Below, piece after piece: positions 10,220 through 18,712 of a DNA stretch of 64,000 nt. The stretch is taken from positions 35,574-99,573 of the forward strand of contig SVLY01000003.1 in assembly GCA_015067715.1 (NCBI GenBank), in the 5' to 3' direction. Both the position numbers and the translations under genes were made by a program. Source of the stretch: Oscillospiraceae bacterium (GTDB taxonomy: Bacteria; Bacillota; Clostridia; Oscillospirales; QAMX01). How positions within the stretch are numbered: the first letter of the stretch is position 1; every line of letters begins with the position of its first letter. The notes under the pieces are model-generated. The model saw only the letters and a list, made by a program, of their open reading frames with translations. It had not been told where the DNA came from and ran no database searches.

Positions 10220-10765
10220 ATGGAACTGCACAACGACGTTGAGAGAATACTCCTTTCCGAAGAACAGATCAAGGCCCGCGTTGCCGAGATCGGCAGAGAG
10301 ATCTCTCTTGATTACCAGGGCAAAAAACCCCTGCTGGTGAGCGTTCTCAAGGGCTCCATTGTTTTTATGGCCGACCTTATGCGCTCCATCAACGTTGACT
10401 GCGAGATCGACTTTATGAGCGTCTCCTCCTACGGCAGAAGCAAGACCAGCTCAGGTGTCGTCCGCATTCTCAAGGACCTTGACCACGATATCACAGACAA
10501 GCATATTATCGTTGTTGAGGACATTCTGGACAGCGGCCTTACTCTGTCCTACATTCTCGAAATGCTCAAGAGCCGCGGCGCGGCGTCCATTCGCCTCTGC
10601 ACTCTGCTGGATAAGCCCGAGAGAAGAAAGGTCAGCGTTGCCGTTGACTACGCCGGCTTTACCGTGCCGGACGATTTCGTCGTGGGCTACGGCCTTGACT
10701 ACGGCGAGTATTACAGAAATCTGCCCTATATCGGCGTTTTGAAGCCCGAGGTCTATACCAAGTGA
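10220..10765 (+). CDS. hpt: Hypoxanthine phosphoribosyltransferase
   Basis: Purine salvage enzyme converting hypoxanthine or guanine plus PRPP to IMP or GMP. The 181-aa protein contains the PRPP-binding motif VVEDILDSGLTL near residue 100 and the LLVSVLKGSIVFMADL segment near the start, both typical of bacterial HPRTs. The ATG follows AAAGGGGAA. Position between tilS and ftsH matches the conserved Firmicutes cluster. Function complements the xpt gene at 34035. Confidence 0.96.
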   Translation: MELHNDVERILLSEEQIKARVAEIGREISLDYQGKKPLLVSVLKGSIVFMADLMRSINVDCEIDFMSVSSYGRSKTSSGVVRILKDLDHDITDKHIIVVEDILDSGLTLSYILEMLKSRGAASIRLCTLLDKPERRKVSVAVDYAGFTVPDDFVVGYGLDYGEYYRNLPYIGVLKPEVYTK

Positions 10766-10805
10766 CCTGTTTTCCGGGCGCTTTAATTGGAAAGGTGTGA
10801 AACCG

Positions 10806-12680
10806 TTGAAGAAAAAGAATTTCCGGGGCGTACTGATATACGTTCTCATGCTTGTGGGTCTCATCGTTGCTCTCACGGTGCTCTTTGACCGTGGCGGCAA
10901 GGGCGAGGAGCCTCCCACCTATTCCGAGGTGCTTGAGCTCTTCAGAGAATCAAAGGTCTCTGAGTTCCTCCTCGACGACAGAGAGCTTTCAATGAAGCTC
11001 ACCGACGGCACCGAAATGGTCTACGAGGTGCCCTATCTCTCCCTGTTTATCGACGATATCAACGAGATAATGGACGAAAAGCGCGCCGCAGGGGAAGAGC
11101 TTCCCTCGTCCTACGACCTCATCCCCGCAGATGAGACTCCCTGGTGGCTGAACTTCGTGCCCTATTTGGTGCTGTTCGGCGTTATTATCATCCTCTGGTT
11201 CTTTATGATGCGCCAGGCAAACGGCGGCGGCAAGGCCATGAACTTTGGCAAAGCCCACGCCAGAGTCAGCGTCGGCTCCAAAAACCCCGTCACCTTCGCA
11301 GACGTTGCCGGTGCGGACGAAGAAAAAGAAGAGCTTTCTGAGATCGTTGACTTTTTGAAGGATCCCAAAAAATATACCGACCTTGGAGCCAGAGTTCCCA
11401 GAGGCGTTCTGCTTGTGGGCCCTCCGGGCACGGGTAAGACCTATCTGGCAAAGGCCGTTGCAGGCGAGGCGGGCGTGCCCTTCCTCTCCATTTCCGGCTC
11501 CGACTTCGTGGAGATGTACGTCGGCGTTGGCGCAAGCCGCGTGCGCGACCTTTTTGACCAGGCCAAGAAAAACCAGCCTTCCATCGTCTTCATCGACGAG
11601 ATCGACGCCGTCGGCCGCCAGAGAGGCGCCGGTCTGGGCGGCGGTCACGACGAGAGAGAACAGACCCTCAACCAGCTCCTTGTTGAGATGGACGGTTTCA
11701 CCGTGAACGAGGGCGTTATCATCATCGCCGCCACCAACCGTCCCGACATTCTGGACACCGCCCTTCTCCGTCCCGGCCGATTCGACCGTCAGGTCTACAT
11801 CGGCATGCCGGACAAAAAGGCCAGAGAGGCCATTCTCCGCATCCACGCCAGAGGCAAGACCTTTGAGCCGGACGTTGACTTTGAGGTCATCGCCAAGGCC
11901 ACCACGGGCTTCAGCCCCGCCGACCTTGAAAACCTGCTCAACGAGGCCGCTCTTCTCACCGCCCGCCGGAAAAAGACCGCTATCGGCATGACCGAGGTCA
12001 ACGAGAGCGTCGTTAAGGTCATGATGGGCCCCGAAAAGAAGAGCCGTACCGTTACCGAAAAGGACAAAAAGCTCACCGCTTACCACGAAGCCGGCCACGC
12101 CGTTGTGCGCCGCTTCCTGCCCAACCTCACCCCCGTCCACGAGATCTCCATTATTCCCCGTGGGATGGCCGGAGGCTACACCATGTGGCTCCCCTCTGAC
12201 GACAAGAACTACGTCTCACGCAACGAAATGTACGAGAGCATCGTATGCTCCCTTGGCGGCCGTGTGGCCGAAAAGCTCTTCCTGGACGATATCTCCACCG
12301 GCGCTTCTTCGGACATTTCCCACGCCACCGACACCGCAAGAAAGATGGTCATGAAATACGGCATGAGCGACGAGCTTGGTCCCATCGCCTTTGACAGCGA
12401 GAACCACGAGGTCTTCATCGGCCGCGATTTCGGCGCCGTCCACAACTATTCCGAACAGGTCGCCGCCAAGATCGACGCCGAGATCTCCGGCATGATCAAG
12501 AGCGCCTTTGCCAAAGCCGAGGAGATTCTCTCCGAAAAGGCAGACAAGGTCCACGCCGTCTCCGCCTACCTTATGGAGCACGAAAAGATGGACGCGTCCG
12601 AATTCAACAGCTTCTTTGCCCAGGGCGAGGGTACTCCCGCCGTTGATACCCCCGAAGAGGCCGAAACCCTGGAAAACTGA
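10806..12680 (+). CDS. ftsH: ATP-dependent zinc metalloprotease FtsH
   Basis: Membrane-anchored AAA+ protease that degrades misfolded membrane proteins and regulators. Two transmembrane segments flank a short extracytoplasmic domain ([16 protein letters not shown] and [16 protein letters not shown]). They are followed by Walker A GPPGTGKT (about 205), Walker B IVFIDEID and the zinc site HEAGH (about 427). The ORF track starts at GTG 10797, only one base after the GGAAAGG site. TTG 10806 lies in frame 10 bases downstream of that site and is the better start, giving 624 aa. Confidence 0.96.
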   Translation: MKKKNFRGVLIYVLMLVGLIVALTVLFDRGGKGEEPPTYSEVLELFRESKVSEFLLDDRELSMKLTDGTEMVYEVPYLSLFIDDINEIMDEKRAAGEELPSSYDLIPADETPWWLNFVPYLVLFGVIIILWFFMMRQANGGGKAMNFGKAHARVSVGSKNPVTFADVAGADEEKEELSEIVDFLKDPKKYTDLGARVPRGVLLVGPPGTGKTYLAKAVAGEAGVPFLSISGSDFVEMYVGVGASRVRDLFDQAKKNQPSIVFIDEIDAVGRQRGAGLGGGHDEREQTLNQLLVEMDGFTVNEGVIIIAATNRPDILDTALLRPGRFDRQVYIGMPDKKAREAILRIHARGKTFEPDVDFEVIAKATTGFSPADLENLLNEAALLTARRKKTAIGMTEVNESVVKVMMGPEKKSRTVTEKDKKLTAYHEAGHAVVRRFLPNLTPVHEISIIPRGMAGGYTMWLPSDDKNYVSRNEMYESIVCSLGGRVAEKLFLDDISTGASSDISHATDTARKMVMKYGMSDELGPIAFDSENHEVFIGRDFGAVHNYSEQVAAKIDAEISGMIKSAFAKAEEILSEKADKVHAVSAYLMEHEKMDASEFNSFFAQGEGTPAVDTPEEAETLEN

Positions 12681-12687
12681 AAACACC

Positions 12688-13557
12688 ATGGCAAGAACGG
12701 TTCTTCTCACTGCCGGAGAAAATGAAGGCAGAAGAAGTCTGTCCCGGGTTTTACGGAGCAGACTGTGCGCTTCGCACAGTCTGCTCGTTAAATTAAAGGC
12801 CAACTGCGCCGTTTCCGTAAACGGCGAGACCGCCCGGCTGGACAGACTGGTCTTTCCCGGAGATCTGATCTCCGTTGACGTTCCGGAGCTTTGGAGCGAG
12901 ACCGGGGACGAGCCCAGCCTGGTCCCGGCGGACGTATCCGTGCCCGTTATTTTCGAGGACGAGGACTTCGTGGTCTTTTCAAAGCCTGCGGGAATGCCCA
13001 GCCACCCCTCCCACGGCCACCGGGACGACACTTTGGCAAACGCCTTTGCGGCAATGTACCCCCAAAGGGTCTGCCGCACCGTGACAAGACTGGACTCCGG
13101 CACCTCCGGAGCCGTGCTCATCGCAAAAAATATGCTCTCCGGCGCAGTCGAGCGGGAGAGCGTGACCAGAATATACTACGGAATAACGGACAGACCCGTG
13201 AGCTTTTTCCGCAAAAGCTTTTCCGCCCCCATCCAACGGGAGCTTCCCGAACAGCCCCGGCGCATCGTCACACCCCGGGGAAAGAGCGCCGTGACCCATA
13301 TTTTCCGGGTGCGGGAGAAAAACGGGTTCACCCTTTTGCGCTTCCGGCTTGAGACCGGGCGCACCCATCAGATAAGGGTACACTGCGCCGCTCTTGGCAT
13401 TCCCCTTGTGGGGGACGGGCTCTACGGCGGCACCGAAGGTATTCTTGACCGTCCCGCGCTCCACGGGGCGTATCTTTCGCTGGTCAACCCCGTTACGGGC
13501 AGGCGAATTGCCGCAAAAGCCCCCCTCGCCCCGGACATGAGGGCGCTTATCATCTGA
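12688..13557 (+). CDS. RluA-family pseudouridine synthase
   Basis: Converts uridine to pseudouridine in rRNA or tRNA; the RluA family covers several substrate specificities that sequence alone does not settle. The start at ATG 12688 (MARTVLLTAGENEGR) follows the ftsH stop by 7 bp; the track ORF begins inside ftsH. An S4-like N-terminal part is followed by the catalytic motif TRLDSGTSGAVL and by LETGRTHQIRVH, both family hallmarks. The coding sequence for residues 23-33 is a perfect 14-bp inverted repeat (separate entry), which is unusual. Length is 289 aa, normal for the family. Confidence 0.93.
   Translation: MARTVLLTAGENEGRRSLSRVLRSRLCASHSLLVKLKANCAVSVNGETARLDRLVFPGDLISVDVPELWSETGDEPSLVPADVSVPVIFEDEDFVVFSKPAGMPSHPSHGHRDDTLANAFAAMYPQRVCRTVTRLDSGTSGAVLIAKNMLSGAVERESVTRIYYGITDRPVSFFRKSFSAPIQRELPEQPRRIVTPRGKSAVTHIFRVREKNGFTLLRFRLETGRTHQIRVHCAALGIPLVGDGLYGGTEGILDRPALHGAYLSLVNPVTGRRIAAKAPLAPDMRALII
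12756..12786 (+). repeat. Perfect 14-bp inverted repeat inside the RluA gene
   Basis: GAGCAGACTGTGCG, loop CTT, CGCACAGTCTGCTC. The palindrome lies wholly within coding sequence (RSRLCASHSLL). It resembles the short TTCG-looped hairpins seen in the intergenic arrays at 20.9 and 28.3 kb. Seen directly; function unknown. Confidence 0.8.
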
Positions 13558-13583
13558 AATTTTCCGGAAAGGAGACCGCGCAA

Positions 13584-15356
13584 GTGAGCGTGAAAGGAAA
13601 AAGCATAGCTCCCGTTTTGGGCAGAGTTTTTGCCAGGATATGTGCCGCCTGGTTTTTGGGCATTGCCCTCACCCTTATCCTTCGCCCGGGAGACGCATCA
13701 TACACGGAATACAGCCTTGAAAACCTGCGCCTCACCCTTATCTGTGCCGGAGCGGCTCTGGCGCTGTTCACCGGGGGCGACGCGGTCTTCCGGCTGAAAA
13801 AACGGCAGAATTTCGACCTTCTGGCCCTTCTGGGGTGTTCGGTACTGCTGTCTGCGGTGTCCGCATATAAGTTTATGAGCATTTTCTACTCCGTGGGTTG
13901 CTTTGTGGGGCTTTGCGCTGTTTGTGCGGTGTGTTTTTACCGCCGCAGGCTGACCCTTCCGGAACTTTCCCTGGGGAAAAAGGCATCCCTGCTTATTCTT
14001 CTCGCCTCCGGCGCGGCGGTGACCATCTTTGTGGCGGCGGTCAGCGTTGTGCGCTACCGGGCGTATTACGCTCCCTCCTTTGACTTTGGCATTTTTGCGA
14101 ATATGTTCGAAAACATGCTCTCCACCGGGCTTCCCAACACCACCTGCGAGCGAAACGGCCTTCTGAGCCACTTTGCCGTCCACCTTTCGCCAATATTCTA
14201 CCTTATTCTGCCCGTCTACGCCCTTTTCCCCCGTCCGGAAACTCTGCTCATCGTCCAGGCGGCGGCTGTGGTTTCCGGCTGTGTGCCGATGTGGCTCATC
14301 GCAAGAAAAAAGACCGGAAGCTCCGGCGCGGCGGCGGTTTTTGCCCTGCTTTACCTGCTCTACCCCGCATTTTCCTGCGGCGCGTTCTTTGATTTTCACG
14401 AGAACAAGTTTTTAGCCCCCCTTATCCTTTGGCTCCTGTGGTTTGTCGAGGAAAAAAAGCGGCTTCCCATGTACCTTTTCTTTCTGCTCACCCTTGCCGT
14501 TAAGGAGGACGCTCCGGTCTACACCGCAGTGATCGGGCTCTATCTCTTCTTCGGGAAAAAAGAACGGCTCCACGGCGGGATCATGTTTTTGGGGTCGGGA
14601 GCGTATTTTGCCCTTGCGCTGGGACTTCTTTCCCGTTTCGGTGAGGGGGCACAGCTCTGGCGGTACGACAATATCGCCCCCGGAGGCATACGGGAGGTTA
14701 TAAAGGCCACGCTTTTGAACCCCATGCGTGTGATCGCAAGCTGTGTTGACGGGGACAAGATCAAGTTCATCTTCCAGATGCTCTTTCCCCTGCTGGGGCT
14801 TCCCCTGATGTGCCGAAAGCCCTCGGGCTGTTTTCTGCTGATACCTTTTTTGCTTGTAAACCTCATGCCGTCGTATGCCTACCAGCACGACATCGGCTAT
14901 CAGTATACCTACGGCTCGGGAGCGCTGCTGGTCTACCTTTCGGTGGTGAACTGGTGCGACGTTAGAAAGGCTCTCGAATCCCGGTACGTCTCCGTCTGCG
15001 CCCTGGGCGTTTGCGCCGCGGCGCTGCTCTCGTTTATGAGCTCCGGAGCAAGGGGCGGAATGTATTTCAAAATGGCAAGGGAAGAGGCTCACCTTATCAG
15101 CTCCATAGACTACGCTCTGGACTCCATTCCCGAGGAGAAAAGCGTTTGCGCCTCAACCATGTTCGTTGCCCACCTTGCCGACCGGGAGGAGATCTACGAC
15201 CTGGACGACGAGTTCCGCCTTGCGGACTACGTTGCCATCGACCTTCGCAACCGCAGTACCCAGGAGGCCGACACACAGATAATGAGCCTTGAGGCTCTTG
15301 GCTACCGCCAAAAGGTCATCTGCCCCGGGGCGGCGGTGATTCTTGAAAAATACTGA
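13584..15356 (+). CDS. DUF2079 polytopic membrane protein
   Basis: Predicted integral membrane protein of the DUF2079 family (590 aa) with many hydrophobic helices through most of its length. Family-like signatures are FDFGIFANMFENML and HFAVHLSPIFYLILPVYALFP near residue 200, then a soluble C-terminal portion. DUF2079 proteins have a fold related to GT-C glycosyltransferases, but no substrate is established. GTG start preceded by GGAAAGGAG at a good distance. It may be co-transcribed with the upstream pseudouridine synthase (26-bp gap). Confidence 0.8.
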   Translation: MSVKGKSIAPVLGRVFARICAAWFLGIALTLILRPGDASYTEYSLENLRLTLICAGAALALFTGGDAVFRLKKRQNFDLLALLGCSVLLSAVSAYKFMSIFYSVGCFVGLCAVCAVCFYRRRLTLPELSLGKKASLLILLASGAAVTIFVAAVSVVRYRAYYAPSFDFGIFANMFENMLSTGLPNTTCERNGLLSHFAVHLSPIFYLILPVYALFPRPETLLIVQAAAVVSGCVPMWLIARKKTGSSGAAAVFALLYLLYPAFSCGAFFDFHENKFLAPLILWLLWFVEEKKRLPMYLFFLLTLAVKEDAPVYTAVIGLYLFFGKKERLHGGIMFLGSGAYFALALGLLSRFGEGAQLWRYDNIAPGGIREVIKATLLNPMRVIASCVDGDKIKFIFQMLFPLLGLPLMCRKPSGCFLLIPFLLVNLMPSYAYQHDIGYQYTYGSGALLVYLSVVNWCDVRKALESRYVSVCALGVCAAALLSFMSSGARGGMYFKMAREEAHLISSIDYALDSIPEEKSVCASTMFVAHLADREEIYDLDDEFRLADYVAIDLRNRSTQEADTQIMSLEALGYRQKVICPGAAVILEKY

Positions 15357-15367
15357 GCTCACGCCCC

Positions 15368-15396
15368 TTGATAACCAATGGGTTTTGTGATAAACT
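15368..15396 (+). promoter_or_regulatory. Promoter for the zinc-ribbon membrane protein
   Basis: TTGATA, 17-base spacer, TAAACT, about 35 bp before the ATG at 15432, which itself has GGGAGG upstream. Confidence 0.5.
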
Positions 15397-15431
15397 TAAA
15401 AGCGAAAAATATATGGGAGGAAAAAAATCTT

Positions 15432-16532
15432 ATGTACTGCAAACATTGCGGCCGCAAGCTGGACGAAGACGCCCGCTTTTGTCCCGCCTGTGGAAAGACC
15501 GTTGAAAAAGACGCGGCCGAAGAACCCGTTTACGTTGCCGAAGAGCCCGTTTACACCCCCGAAGAGCCCGTTTACGTTGCTGAAGAGCCCGTTTACGCCG
15601 CTGAAGAGCCCACGGCGGCTCCCAAGGCAAAAAGCCCCGTTCTGCCAGCCATTCTCATGGGCGTGTTTTTGCTGGTCTGGAACTTTATTACCGTTCTGCT
15701 GAACCTCAACCTCCGCACCCTTACGACCTTGATCCAGCAAGGGTTTGACCGGGGGCTGAGAAACTTTTTCATCTCCTTTAGCGTAAACGCCGGTCTTGTG
15801 TGCGTCCAGGCCTTTATCGGCGCGGTGATCGTGCTGGTGGTCATTCTCATCCGCAGAAAAAAGCTTGCCTCTGTCACCTATAAGGACCTTATCGCCTTTG
15901 CCGTGTTTGTTGTATCCGTTTACGTTTTCAACCGGCTTGGCGGTCTGATCACCGCCAACGCCATGAACAGATACGGAGGCTCTATTTTCGCGGCAAAGGC
16001 CGCTTCAACCTCTGCGCTGAGCATAGCCAGCTTTTCGACCCTTCTTGGGTGGGTCGGCCTTGCCATTTTCCTGCTTGCCCGCTCCGGCGCAAAGATAGTC
16101 TCCCTTATCGCGGGCATCTGCGTCGTCGTTTTCTATTTTATCGTCGGCGTCTGTCTCGCCGTTTTCGCCGCACACGTCATGCGCCTGTTCACCCCCCATT
16201 CCTTCGTTCTTGAAAGTGCCGTCATTTTCCTTCGCATCGGCGCTATCGTGATGGTGCTCCCCGTTTTCCTTCAGCTTCTGTTCTACTGGGGCTGGGGCTC
16301 TGAAAAGATCGGCTTTATTCCCGCCGTTATCTACGGACCCGTTCAGGGTATTTTAAATCTTGTTCTTGGATCGGGACTTACTTACCTGCTTGTAGGAGTT
16401 ATCAACACCGGTTTGGCATACGTTGAAGCAGCTTCCGTTCTGCCCTGGCTCGCCGGTGGAGTATATCTCATTCTTTTCACCGTTCTTGGCGCTGTTAAGG
16501 CCGCAAAGAAGAAAAAAGCACTGAACGCATAA
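15432..16532 (+). CDS. Zinc-ribbon polytopic membrane protein (paralog 1 of 3)
   Basis: Not a recognised family. The 366-aa protein starts MYCKHCGRKLDEDARFCPACGK, a CxxC...CxxC zinc ribbon at residues 3-22. A linker of four copies of EEPVY plus two residues follows, then about seven to eight hydrophobic helices. The track begins at 15378 but ATG 15432 has GGGAGG upstream and starts exactly at the zinc ribbon. Two paralogs without the ribbon follow directly (16549 and 17609). They share the MPAILM/LPAFLM opening of the membrane part, YKDLIAFA and the C-terminal IYGPVQGILNL pattern. Role unknown; a stress or envelope function would be a guess. Confidence 0.85.
   Translation: MYCKHCGRKLDEDARFCPACGKTVEKDAAEEPVYVAEEPVYTPEEPVYVAEEPVYAAEEPTAAPKAKSPVLPAILMGVFLLVWNFITVLLNLNLRTLTTLIQQGFDRGLRNFFISFSVNAGLVCVQAFIGAVIVLVVILIRRKKLASVTYKDLIAFAVFVVSVYVFNRLGGLITANAMNRYGGSIFAAKAASTSALSIASFSTLLGWVGLAIFLLARSGAKIVSLIAGICVVVFYFIVGVCLAVFAAHVMRLFTPHSFVLESAVIFLRIGAIVMVLPVFLQLLFYWGWGSEKIGFIPAVIYGPVQGILNLVLGSGLTYLLVGVINTGLAYVEAASVLPWLAGGVYLILFTVLGAVKAAKKKKALNA
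15519..15602 (+). repeat. Four tandem 21-bp coding repeats
   Basis: Four units of gaagarcccgtttac plus six variable bases, encoding EEPVYVA, EEPVYTP, EEPVYVA and EEPVYAA. They form a charged linker between the zinc ribbon and first membrane helix. Copy number may vary by slippage. Confidence 0.85.
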
Positions 16533-16548
16533 GGGGAAGTTTTTTACC

Positions 16549-17469
16549 ATGTATTCTGAACGTGCGGAAGCCCCCAAAAACAGGGCGCTTCTTCCGGCCT
16601 TTCTCATGGGCGGATTTTTGCTGGTCTGGAATTTCATAGCCTTCGTTTTGGGCATAAATTTCCGGGCGCTGAAGGTCATTGCCCAGCAGGTTGGCTGGGA
16701 AATGCTCCGGCCTCAGCTTGCTGTCATTGGCATAAACGCCGGAAAGACCCTTGTCCAGGCTCTCGTCGGAGCGGTCATCGTTCTGATCATCATTCTCGTG
16801 TGCAAAAACAGGCTCAGGGTCACCTATAAGGACCTTATCGCCTTTGCCCTGTTCACGGTCTCTCTGTGGGGCTTTGGCAGGCTGGAGGGTCTGTTTACCA
16901 CGGTTTTGACAGGACAGATGCTGGGTAATTCCTATCTGGCGGCAAGCGGTGCGGCAACTTCTGTGACAAACCTTATAAATTTCGGCGTGCTCTTTGGCTG
17001 GCTCTGCCTTGCCGTGTGGCTTTTGGGCAGGGCGGGGAAAAAGGTGCTCTCCCCCGTTTTGGGCGGATGCATTCTGGGCGTGCGCTTTTTCGTCGGAATA
17101 TGTGCCGCGGTCTTTGCAATGCCTATGCTGAGGCGCTTGGGCGCTCCCGAATCCGTTATCGACATTGCCGCTGGCATTGTCCGCGTGAGCGCACTTCTCT
17201 CCATCGTCCCCGCAACGGTGGAGATGCTGTTCTTCTGGACATGGGGAACGGAGAAGATGGGCTTTGTCCCTGCCATGATCTACGGTCCGGCGCAGGGGCT
17301 TTTGAACCTGATGCTCGGCTATACCGGGGCGTTTCTGGTTTTATCCGTGTTCCGTCTCGGCGCAGCTTATGCCGGGCTGGGCACTCTCGTCGCATGGCTT
17401 TTGGGCGGAGTGTATCCCGTTATTTTCGCCGTTATCGGCATTATCAGACAGGCCAAACGAAAAGCATAA
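16549..17469 (+). CDS. Polytopic membrane protein (paralog 2 of 3)
   Basis: 306-aa membrane protein homologous to its upstream neighbour over the hydrophobic region. LLPAFLMGGFLLVWNFIAFVLGINFRAL compares with the equivalent stretch of paralog 1, both share YKDLIAF, and both have WTWGTEKMGFVPAMIYGPAQG-like sequence near the C-terminus. It lacks the zinc ribbon and starts with only a short charged leader. ATG has AAGGGGAAG upstream and follows paralog 1 by 16 bp, so they are probably one transcript ending at the terminator at 17474. Function not recognised. Confidence 0.85.
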   Translation: MYSERAEAPKNRALLPAFLMGGFLLVWNFIAFVLGINFRALKVIAQQVGWEMLRPQLAVIGINAGKTLVQALVGAVIVLIIILVCKNRLRVTYKDLIAFALFTVSLWGFGRLEGLFTTVLTGQMLGNSYLAASGAATSVTNLINFGVLFGWLCLAVWLLGRAGKKVLSPVLGGCILGVRFFVGICAAVFAMPMLRRLGAPESVIDIAAGIVRVSALLSIVPATVEMLFFWTWGTEKMGFVPAMIYGPAQGLLNLMLGYTGAFLVLSVFRLGAAYAGLGTLVAWLLGGVYPVIFAVIGIIRQAKRKA

Positions 17470-17473
17470 GCTC

Positions 17474-17522
17474 AATACCGCACCTCCCGGGGGCAATAAC
17501 GGGAAGGTGCGGTATTTTTTTC
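17474..17522 (+). terminator. Intrinsic terminator after paralog 2
   Basis: Stem AATACCGCACCT(CCCG) with (CGGGA)AGGTGCGGTATT, followed by a T run. Separates paralogs 1-2 from paralog 3. Confidence 0.88.
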
Positions 17523-17542
17523 GAAAAAAGTCGAATTTATTC

Positions 17543-17572
17543 TTGCAATCCTGCCGGTCGCTGTGTTATACT
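17543..17572 (+). promoter_or_regulatory. Promoter for paralog 3
   Basis: TTGCAA, 18-base spacer, TATACT; the ATG at 17609 with GGGAGG lies about 36 bp downstream. Confidence 0.6.
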
Positions 17573-17608
17573 CATATCAAAGAAAAGCTTTTGGGAGGTA
17601 ATATCTTT

Positions 17609-18592
17609 ATGATGCGCAGGCTGAACAGCAAAGAAGCCCCTGCCGGGGGAGAAGCTACCGTCAAAAAAGCCGCGGTAATGCCGGCAATACTTATGGCGGC
17701 GGTTTGCTATCTTGCAGGCTGGATCAACACTATGATGTCCCTTGACGTGGAGCGTGCCATAATCTTTATCCAGCAGGGCCGCACCGAACAGCTCAAAGCC
17801 ATGCTCCTGGGCTTTGTCAAGGTTCTTGCCCACGACAACGCCGAACAGCTTTTGGGCGTTATTCTCGTTGCGGTAGTTATTTTCCTCAAGAGAAAATCCC
17901 TTGAAAACATAAAATACAAGGACATCGCCGTTGCGGCGGTGTGGTTTGTGTTCACTCTGGGTCTGGGCAAGCTCTCTGCCACGGTGAACCACCTGCTGGT
18001 CAGCGAGAACATGAGCCATATGGCAAACGTTGCCATCGGCGAAAAGACCGCCGCTGTGGATATGTTCACGGTTCCCCTGCTTGTAAACTGGGTGGCTCTG
18101 GCCGTGTTCATTCTCGTCCGTTCCGGCGCTGTCAAGCTCGCCCGCACACTTTCCGGCGGCGTGAGCCTTCTGTCCCTTGTGGCAAGCGTTGCTTCCTGCA
18201 TTTTCACAGGCAAGCTTCTGGGCGCGATCTCCCAGAATATGCCCAACGTCATCGAAGCCGCCACACCCCTTACCCGGGTCGCACTTCTGCTGGACTTTAT
18301 CGGCGTGGTCACCGTGCTGTTCTTCTGGTATATCTACGGTGAGGGCAGAATTAAGCTCTTCGGAGCCATTGTCTACAGCATCGTCCAGCCCCTTCTGCTC
18401 ACCCTTTTGGGCGCGGCGTTCATCTTTATCGGTGCCGCCCTCATGCCCGAAGGAGGAAAGATCGGCGCCGGTCTCGTGTTCACGGGCTTTGGCCAGCCTT
18501 TGGCATACTGCCTTGGCGGAGGCGGACTCGTGGGCATTCTGCTTTTGAAAAAGCTCCGTGATGCCAAAAAAGCCGCAAAACAGCAGGCTTAA
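17609..18592 (+). CDS. Polytopic membrane protein (paralog 3 of 3)
   Basis: 327-aa membrane protein starting at ATG 17609 (MMRRLNSKEAP), just after GGGAGGTAA; the track's 17369 start runs back through the terminator and promoter and is wrong. After a short cytoplasmic leader come about seven hydrophobic helices. VMPAILMAAVCYLAGW and IKYKDIAVAAVWFVFTLGLGKL align in position with paralogs 1 and 2, but it is the most diverged. Own promoter and terminator make it a separate unit. Function unknown. Confidence 0.82.
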   Translation: MMRRLNSKEAPAGGEATVKKAAVMPAILMAAVCYLAGWINTMMSLDVERAIIFIQQGRTEQLKAMLLGFVKVLAHDNAEQLLGVILVAVVIFLKRKSLENIKYKDIAVAAVWFVFTLGLGKLSATVNHLLVSENMSHMANVAIGEKTAAVDMFTVPLLVNWVALAVFILVRSGAVKLARTLSGGVSLLSLVASVASCIFTGKLLGAISQNMPNVIEAATPLTRVALLLDFIGVVTVLFFWYIYGEGRIKLFGAIVYSIVQPLLLTLLGAAFIFIGAALMPEGGKIGAGLVFTGFGQPLAYCLGGGGLVGILLLKKLRDAKKAAKQQA

Positions 18593-18608
18593 AACCCCAA
18601 AAAATCTT

Positions 18609-18645
18609 CGGGACAGAGCAAAACCTGCTCTGTCCCGTTTTTTTC
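18609..18645 (+). terminator. Intrinsic terminator after paralog 3
   Basis: CGGGACAGAGCA, short loop, TGCTCTGTCCCG then TTTTTTTC. Strong 12-bp stem. Confidence 0.92.
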
Positions 18646-18647
18646 TT

Positions 18648-18677
18648 TTGACAGGGAGCTTGTCCCTGTGATATAAT
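18648..18677 (+). promoter_or_regulatory. Promoter of the glycyl radical enzyme with a palindromic spacer
   Basis: TTGACA, 18-base spacer, TATAAT. The -35 end and spacer contain ACAGGGA-GCTTG-TCCCTGT (18651-18669), a 7-bp inverted repeat positioned as a repressor operator would be. Promoter call is strong; operator role is inference. Confidence 0.75.
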
Positions 18678-18712
18678 CAAGTTGACAAACAAGCCTTAAG
18701 GCGGTGAGAAAT

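Noticed and set aside
15519-15602. Short regularly spaced repeats considered as CRISPR
   Set aside because: They are contiguous 21-bp in-frame coding repeats with no spacers.
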